A DNA stretch of 64,000 bases from Pseudomonas gingeri (GTDB lineage Bacteria; Pseudomonadota; Gammaproteobacteria; Pseudomonadales; Pseudomonadaceae), in NCBI RefSeq assembly GCF_013385425.1, contig NZ_JACAQA010000002.1, positions 372,001-436,000 of the forward strand. Reading direction: 5' to 3'. Below the pieces are notes generated by a model. The model made no database searches and was not told the DNA's origin. It was given only the letters and a program-made list of their open reading frames with translations. Both the position numbers and the translations under genes were made by a program. Positions 18,388 to 28,004 of this stretch are shown piece after piece (position 1 is the first letter of the stretch; each line of letters opens with the position of its first letter).

Positions 18388-21300
18388 ATGACCCCTCTGA
18401 TCACTTCGGCCGATCCCCCCGCAAGCGCCCCCGCCTCGGTTTCACTGGAACAGGCCATCAAGCATTTCCTCAGCGACCTGCCCGCCGAGACCGCCCGCCG
18501 CATTCGCCTGGTCAGCGGTATCGACACCCCCGCTTTGCGTACCGTCTACGCCGAATCCCGACAGGTGCCGGCGCTGCTGCTCGACGCCCGCCTGCGCTTC
18601 GAGCTGGAGCAGGAGATACAGGACTTCATCGACGGGCTGAGCCATGACGCCGCCCCAGCATCCGGGGTGAAGGCCCTGTACTGGCAGTTGCAACTGCTCG
18701 GCCTGGAGCTGATCTGGCCAACGACAAGTGTGCTGCAGATATACGATCCCGCCGGGGATTCGACAGCCGCCGAGTACGGCCCTGACCTGTCGTCCGGCCT
18801 GCCGAGGGTGCGGGTCAGCCGGGCGCAGGTGCTCGATGGCACGCTGTGGAGCAGCGTTCTGCAAACCATGAGCACGGCACAGAAGTCCGAATGGCTGGGC
18901 ACACGATGCTTAACCCTCGATGCCCAGTTGTGGGAGCTCAAGCGCAGGGCTGTCCGTCTACTGTCCTCTCGCCGAAAGGACCTGTTCGACAACCTCCTGG
19001 CCTTCAGGCAGCAATCCCGTGATCCGCTGGTGAATCTGCTGCGAACCCGAATCCCCCTGCTCTCCCAGGCGGCGGCCCATGAACTGCTCGCCAATTCGAC
19101 CGAGCATGAGCTGCAGTCGATGCAACTGTCCGAGGGCGAACTGAGCGAGCGTCAACTGCTCGACGCCCACTGGTATCTACAGGAGGAACGCCTGAGCCAG
19201 GCCTATGAAGGGCTCTTTCTGCAGAGCCGGCAGCGCAACGACGATACTCAGCGGCTGATGCTGTACACCCTGGCCACCCTGCCGAACTGGCCGTCGAGCG
19301 GTGTGCGCCTGGAACTGCGCGAGCAGACGCCGGACGGCACCTTGCTGGCCAGCATCGGTGACCTGCAGGCCCAACAGGTCCACACCCTCCTGCGCCGTCA
19401 TGACCGCTTCACCCTGAATGCCCTGCAAGAACCACAGCCCGACCTGCCCGCGGTCCTGGCGACCCTGCCCGACAGCCTGCGCAACCCGCTCGGTCTGACG
19501 GACCGCGAGGCCATCCTGCGCCTGCTGCGCCAACACCCTCCTCTTTCACGCGCCCATCTACGCGCCTTGCTGGAGCTTTCCCCCATGGAACCATCGCAAC
19601 GTCTTTCCAACGGCAACGGCTACCTGAAGGACTCCCCCACCGGCTTCGCCGCCCCCGACCAACTGGCCCAGAGCCAGCGGGAAGCCTTCGATGCCCTGGC
19701 CGCCACCAATGAGCGGACCCTGTTGCTGGCGCGCCAACAGCCTAATTTCCGCTGGTTCGCCGCCCTGCTCCTGGCCCGGCAACTGGCACGTGACTTCCCC
19801 CAGGCGGCCTCGAAGGATCCCGATGCGATCTTCCTCAACACCTATGAGGAAACCCTGTACTGGCCCCTGTCGGACAGCGGTGAACGCGGCGAGCAGGTAC
19901 GCTATCGCGGTGTCAGGCAGTCACACACGCTGACGGAGGTCTTTACCCAGTACCTGGCCGGCAATGACCAGACGTTCGACCCGGCCACGAGCGGCTTCTA
20001 CGCCAGCGCCACCGCCGCCTACGACGAAGAACAACTGAGCGGCCTGGACCTCGGACGCTTGAAAAAAAACCTCGAGGATGCGGGCCTTGGCTTCGACACG
20101 CGCTTCAGCGAAAACGTCGACAGTTTCTGGGCCAGCGCCGCGACGCTGCTGCGGGAAAACCTGCAGACCCAGATCCGCCTGGAAGCACAGTTGCGCGAAC
20201 TGGATCTGAACCTGGATAAAAGCAACCGGCAGGACCTGGAACGGGTGCTGGACCACCCGACCCATAAGCAACGCCTGAAACATTTCCCCCTGGGCGGACC
20301 GGTGCATGTCTATCGGATCGCCCTGCAACCGCAAGGCCTGATTCTGCAAGGCTGCCTGATCATCACCCGCAGTCCCGACGAGGACACTTACAAACTACCG
20401 GCATTGCTCTATCAGATCGGCCATGGCCTGGAGCAGTTCGCGTCGTTGCAGGCACTGAAGAAGAACCTGACCCAGCGCCTCGATGACGATATCGAACGTG
20501 AATCGCTGCTCGATCTGCTGCCGCAGCGCCAGCGCACCTGGCGTCCCGCGAGCGCTGCCGAGCGCGGCGCACTGTTCAACTACCAGCTCGAAGAAGGCGA
20601 TCCCTTCCAGCTCCTGGTGGACGGACTGCTCGCCAAGCAGAAAGAGGACTTCACCGACACCTGGCGTTTCGCCAGAGGTGCTCCAGGCCTGTACAGCGAC
20701 GTCAACGAGTTCGCCCGGCAAGTGGACGGTTCCATCAGCCTGGTCAGATTGCTGGATATCGTCCCGGTCCTCAGGCGACGCAATCGCGACCTGATGTTCA
20801 GCGACCTGTTGAGCCGAATCAACAGCATCAGCCCGGACGAACAGGCCCAGCTCGCCACCTTGTGGCGACCAACCCTGGAAGACAACCCGGTGCCCGCTTC
20901 GCTCAGCGACCTGCCGGCCCTCAAGGCCTACGCGGCCGGTCTGCTCAAGACCCATCTGCAACAGCACTATCCCCAGGTCCTGGCCGACCCTGACAACATC
21001 GTCGTGCATGTCACTCGCATCACCCACCACCTGAGCCCGGCCTGGCAAAGCCAGCCGCCGATCGATCGGCTACGCCCTCCCCGCACGCTGTCGTTGACGG
21101 CCCTGGCACTGGAAAACATCAAGGGCGTGCGCCTGGGCGAAACGGTCAGTTTCAAGGCCCAGATCAACAACCCGAACGGGTCCACACTCAGCCTGTCGGA
21201 CAAGCAGGTACAGGCTATCGTCAGTGCCGTGGACGCGCCTGGCCAGTACAAGACGTTGCTCGAACAGAAACTGCTCGGCCCGGGCCAGGCGGCGTTGCGC

Positions 21301-24000
21301 GCGACCTGGCTCGAAGGGCAACGGGCACGGATGAAGCTGCAGGCCTATGTCGCACGTCTGAGCGGAGATTTTCTCGATCCCAAGGACAGCGCCCTGGAGC
21401 GTGGCTACCGACGTATCGAACACCTGCTCAAATACCCGTCGGCACAGCGCCGCCCGCTGCTGGACGGCTACAAGGTCCAGGCCAACTACCTGATGCTCGG
21501 CGGCACGGAGCAGGCACACAACGGCATGAGCATCGACGAGGTACTGGTCATCAGCACCGATGCCCCCGCTGGCAGCCTGCTGCTCTACACGCCGCAAGGC
21601 CCCGATGGCAAAGCCTGGCGCGAGCTGGCGGATGCCGCGGCAATCAAGGCCTTGCTGCGCCAGCAAGACTGGAAGGACTACTGCATCGCCCGGGCCGCCC
21701 GCAACGAACAGTGGGATCCGGCCCGGTTGTTCACGCGGCAATTCCCGCTGGTCCGTTACCTTCCCATCGAAGGCGACCTGTTCAGCACGCTGTACGAGGC
21801 CAGGGCCAAGCATCTGATCCACAGCGTGGAATACTTCGCGGCCAGCAACCAACGGGTGGGCCGTGACACCCTCTGGTACTGGATCAATGTGGGATCGCGC
21901 TTCGCCCTGGAGTTCGTCCTCGGCGGCGCCTCCTTGCATCTCAGCCTGCCGGTCTACCTGTTGCGTGGCCTGTACGGCCTGGCCAACTTCGGCCAGGCAC
22001 TTGCCCTGGGTCATCATCAGGAAGCCGAGGAGGCGCTGATCCAGACGCTCCTTGATGCCGTGGCGCCCTTCCCGCTGCAACTGATCAAACCCGCGTTGCG
22101 GCAGATACGGCCACTTCCCGGCGAGAAAGTTTCCCGCCTGGTCAAGACCAGCCGGGTCAGCCTGGACGGCAGCCGGCAATCGCTGCTGACCGCGGAGCCT
22201 TCGACGGCGTCATCCCTCAGGTCCCTGGCCGCGGACCTCAAGGACTATGAAATCCGTACACCGCCGGAACTGAACTATATGCGTGACGGACTGTTCGTCG
22301 ACCGCACGGCACGCATGGACCAGTACGTGAAACTGGAGGGCAAGTGGTACCGCACCGGCTCCCGGGACGGCAAGCGCTACGTGCTCAAGGAACACCAATG
22401 GGCGGAAGACATCGAGCTCATAAAGGTTGGCAGCCATTGGCAGGCCTTGCCCAGGAATCGCCTGTTGGGCGGCGCACCCGAGAAGGTCGGTGCCGCACGT
22501 TATGAAATCCCGGCCACCTACCGGAACACGCTCGAGGAGCTGATTCGCACCACCAGCAGAGCCCTTGATCCCGCTTGGGTCTCTCCGGCTCCTTCCGCAC
22601 TGGAGCGCCAGGCCGCCCCTCACGTGTACTCACTCTCAAAACGGATGCTTGAAGACGCCCGAAGTTTCTTCGTCGAAAACCCGCCCCCCGTGGCCAAGAC
22701 ACTGGCGCCCGACCTTCTGGACGCCGCGCTGGCGACACAACTGTTCGAACGTGGCTACCGGAACGGGAACGGTATTGTCCTCGGCGCAGCCTACCAGTCA
22801 AGGAGCGGCCGCCAGCTCCTGATCGACAACATGCAGTCGCTTGCCACGGAACACCAGGTCAAGACCCTGTACCTGGAAAACCTCCTGACGGACTTCGATC
22901 AGGTTCACCTCAACAACTTCCATCGTAGCGGCGTCATGTCCCAACGCCTGAGGGACACCCTGAGACGGCAAGATATCGAACATCACATCGACCCGAACGG
23001 CCCCCATGCCTTGCATGAGGTGATTAGCAGCGCACATGCCAACGGCATTCGCGTCCAGGCGATCGACTGCGCCGCCAGTTACCGCCAAGGCCTGCGCAAC
23101 TACAGCCCGGACCGGGCCAGGGCCCTGAAATACTATGCCCGCCAAGTGATCAATGCGGACCAACTGCAGCAAGGCCCCCATCGCTGGATTGCCCTGAGCC
23201 AGGATTCACATGCCAGCGGCGTAAACGGCGAGACGGGCCTGGCCGACCTGTTGGGGGCGGCCAACCTGCGGACCGTCGATGTCGGCGGACAACCCTTGCC
23301 GTTGCGCGTCCTGCGTGATCCGGGAGAGTTCACCCAAGGCCAATATGCACGTGATATTCAGTTCGTCCAGGCCGATGCGAAGCTGGAAGTGAACGTGGCG
23401 CCCCAAGCGTTGCCACAAATCAGCAAACCTCACAGGGGGCTGCTGGTCAAGCAAGGGGATTTCCTGATCGAACAAAGCGGCGATCAGTACACGCTCGTCT
23501 ACCGGCCGGTCGATCCCCAGCACCCTGGCCGCCAGTTGATCACGACGGAACAGCCAGTGACACGGAGTCGGCCTGCCGGCAGCTCACACGATGTATTTCA
23601 TCTCGAGGCCCCTATAAACCTCAACATCCGAGGAATCAAATACAGAAGCATCGACGACCTGATATGGGGACTCAGGCAAGGCAATATGAGGCAGGTGGTC
23701 GAGCTCAACAGCGTCACCTACCTGCGCCAGCCCAGGCTCGACACCCATCCGCAGCTCAGTCGCGCGGGTATGTTCACGGTCGAAACTTCCCCGCAAGGAC
23801 CTGTACTGATCAATCGCTCCAAGGATCGATCCCTGGTCACGACGGTCATCCGAACCGACAGGGGCACCGGCAAGTTCTATATCGTTCATCCGCGCTGGGG
23901 ATTCAACGAGGCGCGGCTGTTCGCCAGCATCGACGAACTGACCCAGGCACTGGTCCATGAGGTGGGGCTGACGCGTCTGGTCGAATCCACCAGTGTCTGA
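18388..24000 (+). CDS. Giant dermonecrotic-type toxin (DUF6543-like) with C-terminal TIKI/ChaN-like domain
   Basis: 1870 residues from the ATG at 18388 (AAGGA eight bases upstream; earlier in-frame ATGs lack a site). No Sec signal. The architecture follows the large Pseudomonas dermonecrotic-toxin-domain proteins: long helical N-terminal region, a hydrophobic helical stretch near residues 1160-1210 (SLPVYLLRGLYGLANFGQAL) fit for membrane insertion, and at about 1475-1620 a domain with LYLENLL, GIRVQAID, RALKYYARQ and WIALSQDSHASG...GLADLLG. This last pattern resembles the TIKI/erythromycin esterase/ChaN superfamily that includes the C2 domain of Pasteurella toxin. Target and secretion route unknown. 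Convergent with the response regulator, one base apart. Confidence 0.75.
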   Translation: MTPLITSADPPASAPASVSLEQAIKHFLSDLPAETARRIRLVSGIDTPALRTVYAESRQVPALLLDARLRFELEQEIQDFIDGLSHDAAPASGVKALYWQLQLLGLELIWPTTSVLQIYDPAGDSTAAEYGPDLSSGLPRVRVSRAQVLDGTLWSSVLQTMSTAQKSEWLGTRCLTLDAQLWELKRRAVRLLSSRRKDLFDNLLAFRQQSRDPLVNLLRTRIPLLSQAAAHELLANSTEHELQSMQLSEGELSERQLLDAHWYLQEERLSQAYEGLFLQSRQRNDDTQRLMLYTLATLPNWPSSGVRLELREQTPDGTLLASIGDLQAQQVHTLLRRHDRFTLNALQEPQPDLPAVLATLPDSLRNPLGLTDREAILRLLRQHPPLSRAHLRALLELSPMEPSQRLSNGNGYLKDSPTGFAAPDQLAQSQREAFDALAATNERTLLLARQQPNFRWFAALLLARQLARDFPQAASKDPDAIFLNTYEETLYWPLSDSGERGEQVRYRGVRQSHTLTEVFTQYLAGNDQTFDPATSGFYASATAAYDEEQLSGLDLGRLKKNLEDAGLGFDTRFSENVDSFWASAATLLRENLQTQIRLEAQLRELDLNLDKSNRQDLERVLDHPTHKQRLKHFPLGGPVHVYRIALQPQGLILQGCLIITRSPDEDTYKLPALLYQIGHGLEQFASLQALKKNLTQRLDDDIERESLLDLLPQRQRTWRPASAAERGALFNYQLEEGDPFQLLVDGLLAKQKEDFTDTWRFARGAPGLYSDVNEFARQVDGSISLVRLLDIVPVLRRRNRDLMFSDLLSRINSISPDEQAQLATLWRPTLEDNPVPASLSDLPALKAYAAGLLKTHLQQHYPQVLADPDNIVVHVTRITHHLSPAWQSQPPIDRLRPPRTLSLTALALENIKGVRLGETVSFKAQINNPNGSTLSLSDKQVQAIVSAVDAPGQYKTLLEQKLLGPGQAALRATWLEGQRARMKLQAYVARLSGDFLDPKDSALERGYRRIEHLLKYPSAQRRPLLDGYKVQANYLMLGGTEQAHNGMSIDEVLVISTDAPAGSLLLYTPQGPDGKAWRELADAAAIKALLRQQDWKDYCIARAARNEQWDPARLFTRQFPLVRYLPIEGDLFSTLYEARAKHLIHSVEYFAASNQRVGRDTLWYWINVGSRFALEFVLGGASLHLSLPVYLLRGLYGLANFGQALALGHHQEAEEALIQTLLDAVAPFPLQLIKPALRQIRPLPGEKVSRLVKTSRVSLDGSRQSLLTAEPSTASSLRSLAADLKDYEIRTPPELNYMRDGLFVDRTARMDQYVKLEGKWYRTGSRDGKRYVLKEHQWAEDIELIKVGSHWQALPRNRLLGGAPEKVGAARYEIPATYRNTLEELIRTTSRALDPAWVSPAPSALERQAAPHVYSLSKRMLEDARSFFVENPPPVAKTLAPDLLDAALATQLFERGYRNGNGIVLGAAYQSRSGRQLLIDNMQSLATEHQVKTLYLENLLTDFDQVHLNNFHRSGVMSQRLRDTLRRQDIEHHIDPNGPHALHEVISSAHANGIRVQAIDCAASYRQGLRNYSPDRARALKYYARQVINADQLQQGPHRWIALSQDSHASGVNGETGLADLLGAANLRTVDVGGQPLPLRVLRDPGEFTQGQYARDIQFVQADAKLEVNVAPQALPQISKPHRGLLVKQGDFLIEQSGDQYTLVYRPVDPQHPGRQLITTEQPVTRSRPAGSSHDVFHLEAPINLNIRGIKYRSIDDLIWGLRQGNMRQVVELNSVTYLRQPRLDTHPQLSRAGMFTVETSPQGPVLINRSKDRSLVTTVIRTDRGTGKFYIVHPRWGFNEARLFASIDELTQALVHEVGLTRLVESTSV

Positions 24001-24001
24001 T

Positions 24002-24727
24002 TCAAGCAGCCCTTGAGGTCCGGGCGGTAAACAGGTAGCCCGCCCCATGGATGGTCATGATCAGTTCCGGCGCGGCCGGGTTGTCATGGAGCTTGCGCCG
24101 CAGGCGCCCGACCAGGACATCGATGGAGCGGTCGCTGGGTAGCCATTCACGGTTGCGCAGTTGCTCCATCAACTGGTCGCGGCTCAGTGTGTGACCGCTG
24201 TTGCGCATAAACACGTTGAGCAACTGGAACTCGCCGTGGCTGAGCAGGGTTTCACTGCCGTCGCAGGCTTTCAGGCGACGGCGGTCGGCGTCCAGGGTCC
24301 AGTCGGCGAAATGTTCGAGGCGCGGGCTGGGCAGCGTTGGCGTGGCCGGTTGCAGGTGACACACCCGGCGCGTCAGGTTGCGGGCGCGGGAAACCAGCTC
24401 GCGGGGATTCAGGGGCGTATCCAGGTAGTCGTCGGCACCACATTCCAGGGCGGTGATCCGCTCGGCATCGTCGTCGCGCCCACCGATCAGGATGATCCCG
24501 ACCTCAGAGCGCCCACGCCATTGGCGGGTCAGGTGCAGGCTGTCCGAACCCGGCAACTGCACATCAAGCAAGACCAGCGCCACCGGGAAGCGGCTCAGAC
24601 AGGCCTCGGCCTGCTCAGCGGACTCGACGCAATGGACTTCATACCCATCCTGGGTCAGACACGCCTCCAGCTGTTCACGGATCAGCGGATCGTCCTCGAC
24701 GATCAGCACGCGCGGCATCACCGTCAT
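24002..24727 (-). CDS. OmpR-type response regulator, AruR-like
   Basis: 241 residues: receiver domain with acidic pocket and phospho-acceptor Asp in LVLLDVQLPGSD, and C-terminal winged helix (LSRDQLMEQLRNREWLPSDR, SIDVLVGRLRRKL). In P. aeruginosa the AruS/AruR system sits with aruHI and controls the arginine transaminase pathway; here no sensor kinase gene is adjacent. The conserved receiver Lys region reads GADDYLDTPLNPREL, so Thr stands where KP is usual, which may weaken the phosphorylation response. AGGAG lies 7 bases before the ATG. Confidence 0.8.
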   Translation of the reverse strand: MTVMPRVLIVEDDPLIREQLEACLTQDGYEVHCVESAEQAEACLSRFPVALVLLDVQLPGSDSLHLTRQWRGRSEVGIILIGGRDDDAERITALECGADDYLDTPLNPRELVSRARNLTRRVCHLQPATPTLPSPRLEHFADWTLDADRRRLKACDGSETLLSHGEFQLLNVFMRNSGHTLSRDQLMEQLRNREWLPSDRSIDVLVGRLRRKLHDNPAAPELIMTIHGAGYLFTARTSRAA

Positions 24728-24798
24728 TACCTGGCTCCTGTTCGTGCCGCGAGCGGCCGATTCTTGGAATTATGCGAAGCGGTAGGAATTTGCGATGC

Positions 24799-24827
24799 AC
24801 TGTAGCGCTAACTGAACAGTTGATCAA
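24799..24827 (-). promoter_or_regulatory. Promoter with TetR-type operator, response regulator gene
   Basis: Leftward -35 TTGATC (24827-24822), 17-base spacer, -10 TACAGT (24804-24799). TGAAC-AGTT-GATCA (24813-24826) covers the -35, the same arrangement as at the transaminase promoter. Confidence 0.5.
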
Positions 24828-24841
24828 TAAGCCATGAAAGC

Positions 24842-25474
24842 CTAGGAGATGAAACGTCGGTAGCCGCCCATTTGCAGGCCATCGACCCAGGCTTCGCAGA
24901 TCTGTACGCCCTGGGCCGGGGTGAAGGTGCTGGGGTTGAGCCCGCATTCCAACCACAAGCCATCGAGCAAGGCACTCAGGCCGATGGCCGCCAGGCCGCT
25001 GTCGAAACCGCTCCAGCCTTCCTCTTCGGCCAGCAGGGTCAGGGCCTTGCCCATGATGGTGCGGTACTCGCCATAGGAGTGATCGTGGGCGCGGTTGATC
25101 GCCTCGGCGGTTTTCACCGCGCCCCAGAACGCCAGCCAGGCTTCGAGCAGTTCGGGGTCGAGCATGCCTTCGGAAAACGACGCCTCGAAAAACGCCGACA
25201 AGTGCCGGCGGGCGCCGCTGCCCGCCTTCGCCACCGACTCGCGCAGCAGGCTCATGACTTGCCCGGTGATATGCAGGTAGGCATCGGCCACCAGTTCGTC
25301 CTTGCCGGAGTAGTGATGGCTGATCAAGCCCACCGACACCCCGGCCTCGGCGCAGATCTTGCGGATCGAGGTGCCGACAAAGCCGTACTTCTTCAGGCAG
25401 CGTAAAGTCGCCGCCACCAGATTGGCCTTGCGCAATTCAGGGTCCATACGCAGAAAACGCGTTTCCTCGGCCAT
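24842..25474 (-). CDS. TetR/BetI-like transcriptional regulator
   Basis: 210 residues. HTH: TSIRKICAEAGVSVGLISHH. Ligand domain ends LAAIGLSALLDGLWLECGLN, paralogous to the regulator at 8816. Best candidate to bind the palindromes at 14784, 18164, 24813 and 35809 because it lies directly upstream of the response regulator in the arginine block; the other paralogue cannot be excluded. Confidence 0.9.
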   Translation of the reverse strand: MAEETRFLRMDPELRKANLVAATLRCLKKYGFVGTSIRKICAEAGVSVGLISHHYSGKDELVADAYLHITGQVMSLLRESVAKAGSGARRHLSAFFEASFSEGMLDPELLEAWLAFWGAVKTAEAINRAHDHSYGEYRTIMGKALTLLAEEEGWSGFDSGLAAIGLSALLDGLWLECGLNPSTFTPAQGVQICEAWVDGLQMGGYRRFIS

Positions 25475-25522
25475 AGTGCTCCTGCCCTCTTCAACGTCGA
25501 TGGCTGACTGTACAGCGTGCGG

Positions 25523-26224
25523 TCAGCGGATGGGATACAGCGCCTCGTCGAACTGTGACAAGCGCGGGAAGACCAGGGGACTGTCCTGTTCGAGATTTTC
25601 CAGGCGCTCATGGTAACCGACCAGGAATTGCTCGCGAGCCTCGGCACTGATATAGGGCACATGCCAGGCCACGAAGGGTGGCAGCACCTCGAGACCGACA
25701 TAGGCCAGGGTGCCACGTAGCAAGGGGCGCAGCATGTCTTCCAGCGGGCCATGGATCGCGCCTTCGCCGAACATGTGTTCACGGCCGCCGAGGGTGACGG
25801 TGACCAGCGCCTTCTTGCCCGCCAGGCCGCCCTGGTCGTAGAAGCGCTTGCCGCCGTAGCAGACGCCGGAGACCAGCACGCGGTCGATCCAGCCCTTGAG
25901 AATGGCCGGCACGGAGAACCAGTAGATCGGGAAGTTGAGGATCAGCAGGTCGGCCCAGAGCAGTTTGTCGAGTTCTTCCTGGATGTCCGGTGCCAGGCTT
26001 TGGGTCTTGACGCCGAGGCGTTGTTCCAGGGCGTAGACCAGGTAGTCGGGGTTGTCCCGGTCGGAGAAGTCCGCGGCGCTGGCCACCGGGTTCCAGTGCA
26101 TGGCGTAGAGGTCGGATACCTGGACGCTGTGGCCTTGGGCTTGCAGGGTCTCGACGGCCTGATCACGTAGAGCGGCGGTGAAGGATTGCGGTTCGGGGTG
26201 GGCGTGGATGATCAGTACGTTCAT
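25523..26224 (-). CDS. NAD(P)H:quinone reductase-like flavoprotein (NQO1/MdaB fold)
   Basis: 233 residues. Flavodoxin-like fold 2: N-terminal VLIIHAHPEPQSFTAALRD, FMN/FAD loop NFPIYWFSVPAILKGWIDRV. Probably reduces quinones or electrophiles. ATG at 26224 with AAGGA six bases upstream is preferred over the TTG one codon earlier. It follows the second REP-bounded transporter block and has no evident link to it. Confidence 0.88.
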   Translation of the reverse strand: MNVLIIHAHPEPQSFTAALRDQAVETLQAQGHSVQVSDLYAMHWNPVASAADFSDRDNPDYLVYALEQRLGVKTQSLAPDIQEELDKLLWADLLILNFPIYWFSVPAILKGWIDRVLVSGVCYGGKRFYDQGGLAGKKALVTVTLGGREHMFGEGAIHGPLEDMLRPLLRGTLAYVGLEVLPPFVAWHVPYISAEAREQFLVGYHERLENLEQDSPLVFPRLSQFDEALYPIR

Positions 26225-26259
26225 CAAGGGTCCTTATACGATTCTGAAGTCAAATAACC

Positions 26260-26350
26260 CTGTAGGAGCAGGGCTTGTCGGGACGTCGCACCGCCGCGAA
26301 GGGGCCCTCGATATCGCTAAAAGCTTCGCGGGCAAGCCCTGCTCCTACAG
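26260..26350. repeat. REP doublet
   Basis: Inverted REP pair (left arm TGTAGGAGCAGGGCTTGTCG, right arm CGCGGGCAAGCCCTGCTCC) in the gap between the dipeptide transporter operon and the flavoprotein gene. Confidence 0.88.
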
Positions 26351-26379
26351 GACAGTGGTGTTCTGAAGAATAGTGTCGG

Positions 26380-28002
26380 TCAGGCGCTGGCCCGTTGCTG
26401 GAGAATCCGGTCCAACCAATCCGGGTCCATCTCCGGCTCCGAGGAAAACAGCAGGCCGGTGTAGTCGCGGTGTGGCGGCGTGAAGATCACGTCCCGCGAG
26501 CCGGCGTCGACCACCTTCCCGCGCTGCATCACCACCACTTCATCGGCAATCGCCCGCACCGTCGCCACATCGTGGGTGATAAACAGGTAGGACACGCCCA
26601 ACTGCCGCTGCACCCGATCCAGCAACTTGAGGATGCCCTCGGCCACCAATTGGTCCAACGCCGAAGTCACCTCATCGCAAATGATCACCTGCGGCTCCGC
26701 AGCCAGGGCCCGGGCGATGCAGACCCGCTGCTTCTGCCCGCCGGACAGCTCCGACGGCAGCCGCTCCATGAACTTTCCCGGGTCGAGCTCGATCATCTCC
26801 AGCAACTCGGCCACCCGCTGGCGCAGGGCCTTGCCCTTGAGCCCGAGGTAGAACGCCAGCGGCCGGCCGATAATGTCGACGATGCGCTGGCGCGGATTGA
26901 GGGCCGTGTCGGGGATCTGGTAGATCATCTGGATACTGCGCAATTGCGCCTTGCTACGGTGGCGATAATCAGCCGGCAACACTTCAGCGTCGAACAACAC
27001 CTGCCCGCTGCTCGGTTGCAACAGGCCGGTAATCAGCCGTGCCGTGGTGCTCTTGCCGCTGCCCGACTCACCGATCACCGCCAGGGTCTGGCCCCGATAG
27101 AGACGCATCGAGACATCGTGCAGCACCGGCTGCTGGCTGTAGCTGGCCGAGGCATTGCGCACTTCGAGCAACGGCCCGCCCTGCTCTGGCCGGCCCTTGG
27201 GGTCGGTGCGGAAACAACGCACCGCCCACAGCGACTTGGTGTAGTCCTCGGTCGGTGCCTGGAGCATCTGCCGGGTCGCCGCCTCCTCCACCAACTTGCC
27301 ATGGCGCAGCACCATGATCCGGTCGGCCATCTGCGAGACCACCGCCAGGTCGTGGGTGATGTAAATCGCCGCCATGCCGAAGCGCTTCACCGCATCGCGA
27401 ATCGCCGCCAGCACTTCGATCTGGGTGGTGACGTCGAGGGCCGTGGTCGGCTCGTCGAAGATGATCAGGTCCGGCTGGCAGGCCATGGCCATGGCGGTCA
27501 TCGCCCGTTGCAACTGACCGCCGGAGACCTGGTGCGGATAACGCCGGCCGATGCTTTCCGGGTTCGGCAGGCGCAACACCCGGTACAGTTCCACCGCCTG
27601 GGCCTCGGCCTCGGTGCGCTTCATCCCGCCATTGATCACCGCGGTTTCCACATGCTGGTCGATCAGCCGTTGCGCCGGGTTGAACGAGGCCGCCGCGCTC
27701 TGCGCCACATAGGCGATGCGCAGGCCACGCAGTTTACGCAGGGCCTCGGCGGAACACTGGCGCAGGTCCTGGCCGTCGAAATGAATCGAGCCGCCGGTGA
27801 TCCGGCAACCGTCGCGGGTGTAGCCCATGGCGGCCAGGCCCAGGGTCGACTTACCCGCACCGGATTCACCGATCAGGCCCAGCACTTCGCCCCGGGCCAG
27901 GCTCAGGTCGATGCCCTGCACCAATGGATGCCAGGCATCGTCGTAGTGCCCTTCGATATGCAGGTCGCGGATCTGCAACAAACTCGGGTTCGCTTCGTTC
28001 AT
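26380..28002 (-). CDS. Dipeptide/nickel-type ABC transporter ATPase with two nucleotide-binding domains
   Basis: 540 residues, a tandem of two OppD/OppF-like ATPases. First: Walker A GESGAGKST, signature VSGGQLQRAMTA, Walker B LIIFDEPTTALD. Second: [36 protein letters not shown]. Powers the adjacent peptide-type permeases. Start at 28002 (AAGGA nine bases upstream) two bases after the permease stop. Confidence 0.92.
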   Translation of the reverse strand: MNEANPSLLQIRDLHIEGHYDDAWHPLVQGIDLSLARGEVLGLIGESGAGKSTLGLAAMGYTRDGCRITGGSIHFDGQDLRQCSAEALRKLRGLRIAYVAQSAAASFNPAQRLIDQHVETAVINGGMKRTEAEAQAVELYRVLRLPNPESIGRRYPHQVSGGQLQRAMTAMAMACQPDLIIFDEPTTALDVTTQIEVLAAIRDAVKRFGMAAIYITHDLAVVSQMADRIMVLRHGKLVEEAATRQMLQAPTEDYTKSLWAVRCFRTDPKGRPEQGGPLLEVRNASASYSQQPVLHDVSMRLYRGQTLAVIGESGSGKSTTARLITGLLQPSSGQVLFDAEVLPADYRHRSKAQLRSIQMIYQIPDTALNPRQRIVDIIGRPLAFYLGLKGKALRQRVAELLEMIELDPGKFMERLPSELSGGQKQRVCIARALAAEPQVIICDEVTSALDQLVAEGILKLLDRVQRQLGVSYLFITHDVATVRAIADEVVVMQRGKVVDAGSRDVIFTPPHRDYTGLLFSSEPEMDPDWLDRILQQRASA

Positions 28003-28004
28003 GC

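Noticed and set aside
25503..25526. GCTGAC...GTCAGC inverted repeat upstream of the second TetR gene as operator
   Set aside because: Overlaps the stop codon of the flavoprotein gene, has a long spacer and no relation to the TGAAC-N4-GTTCA sites.
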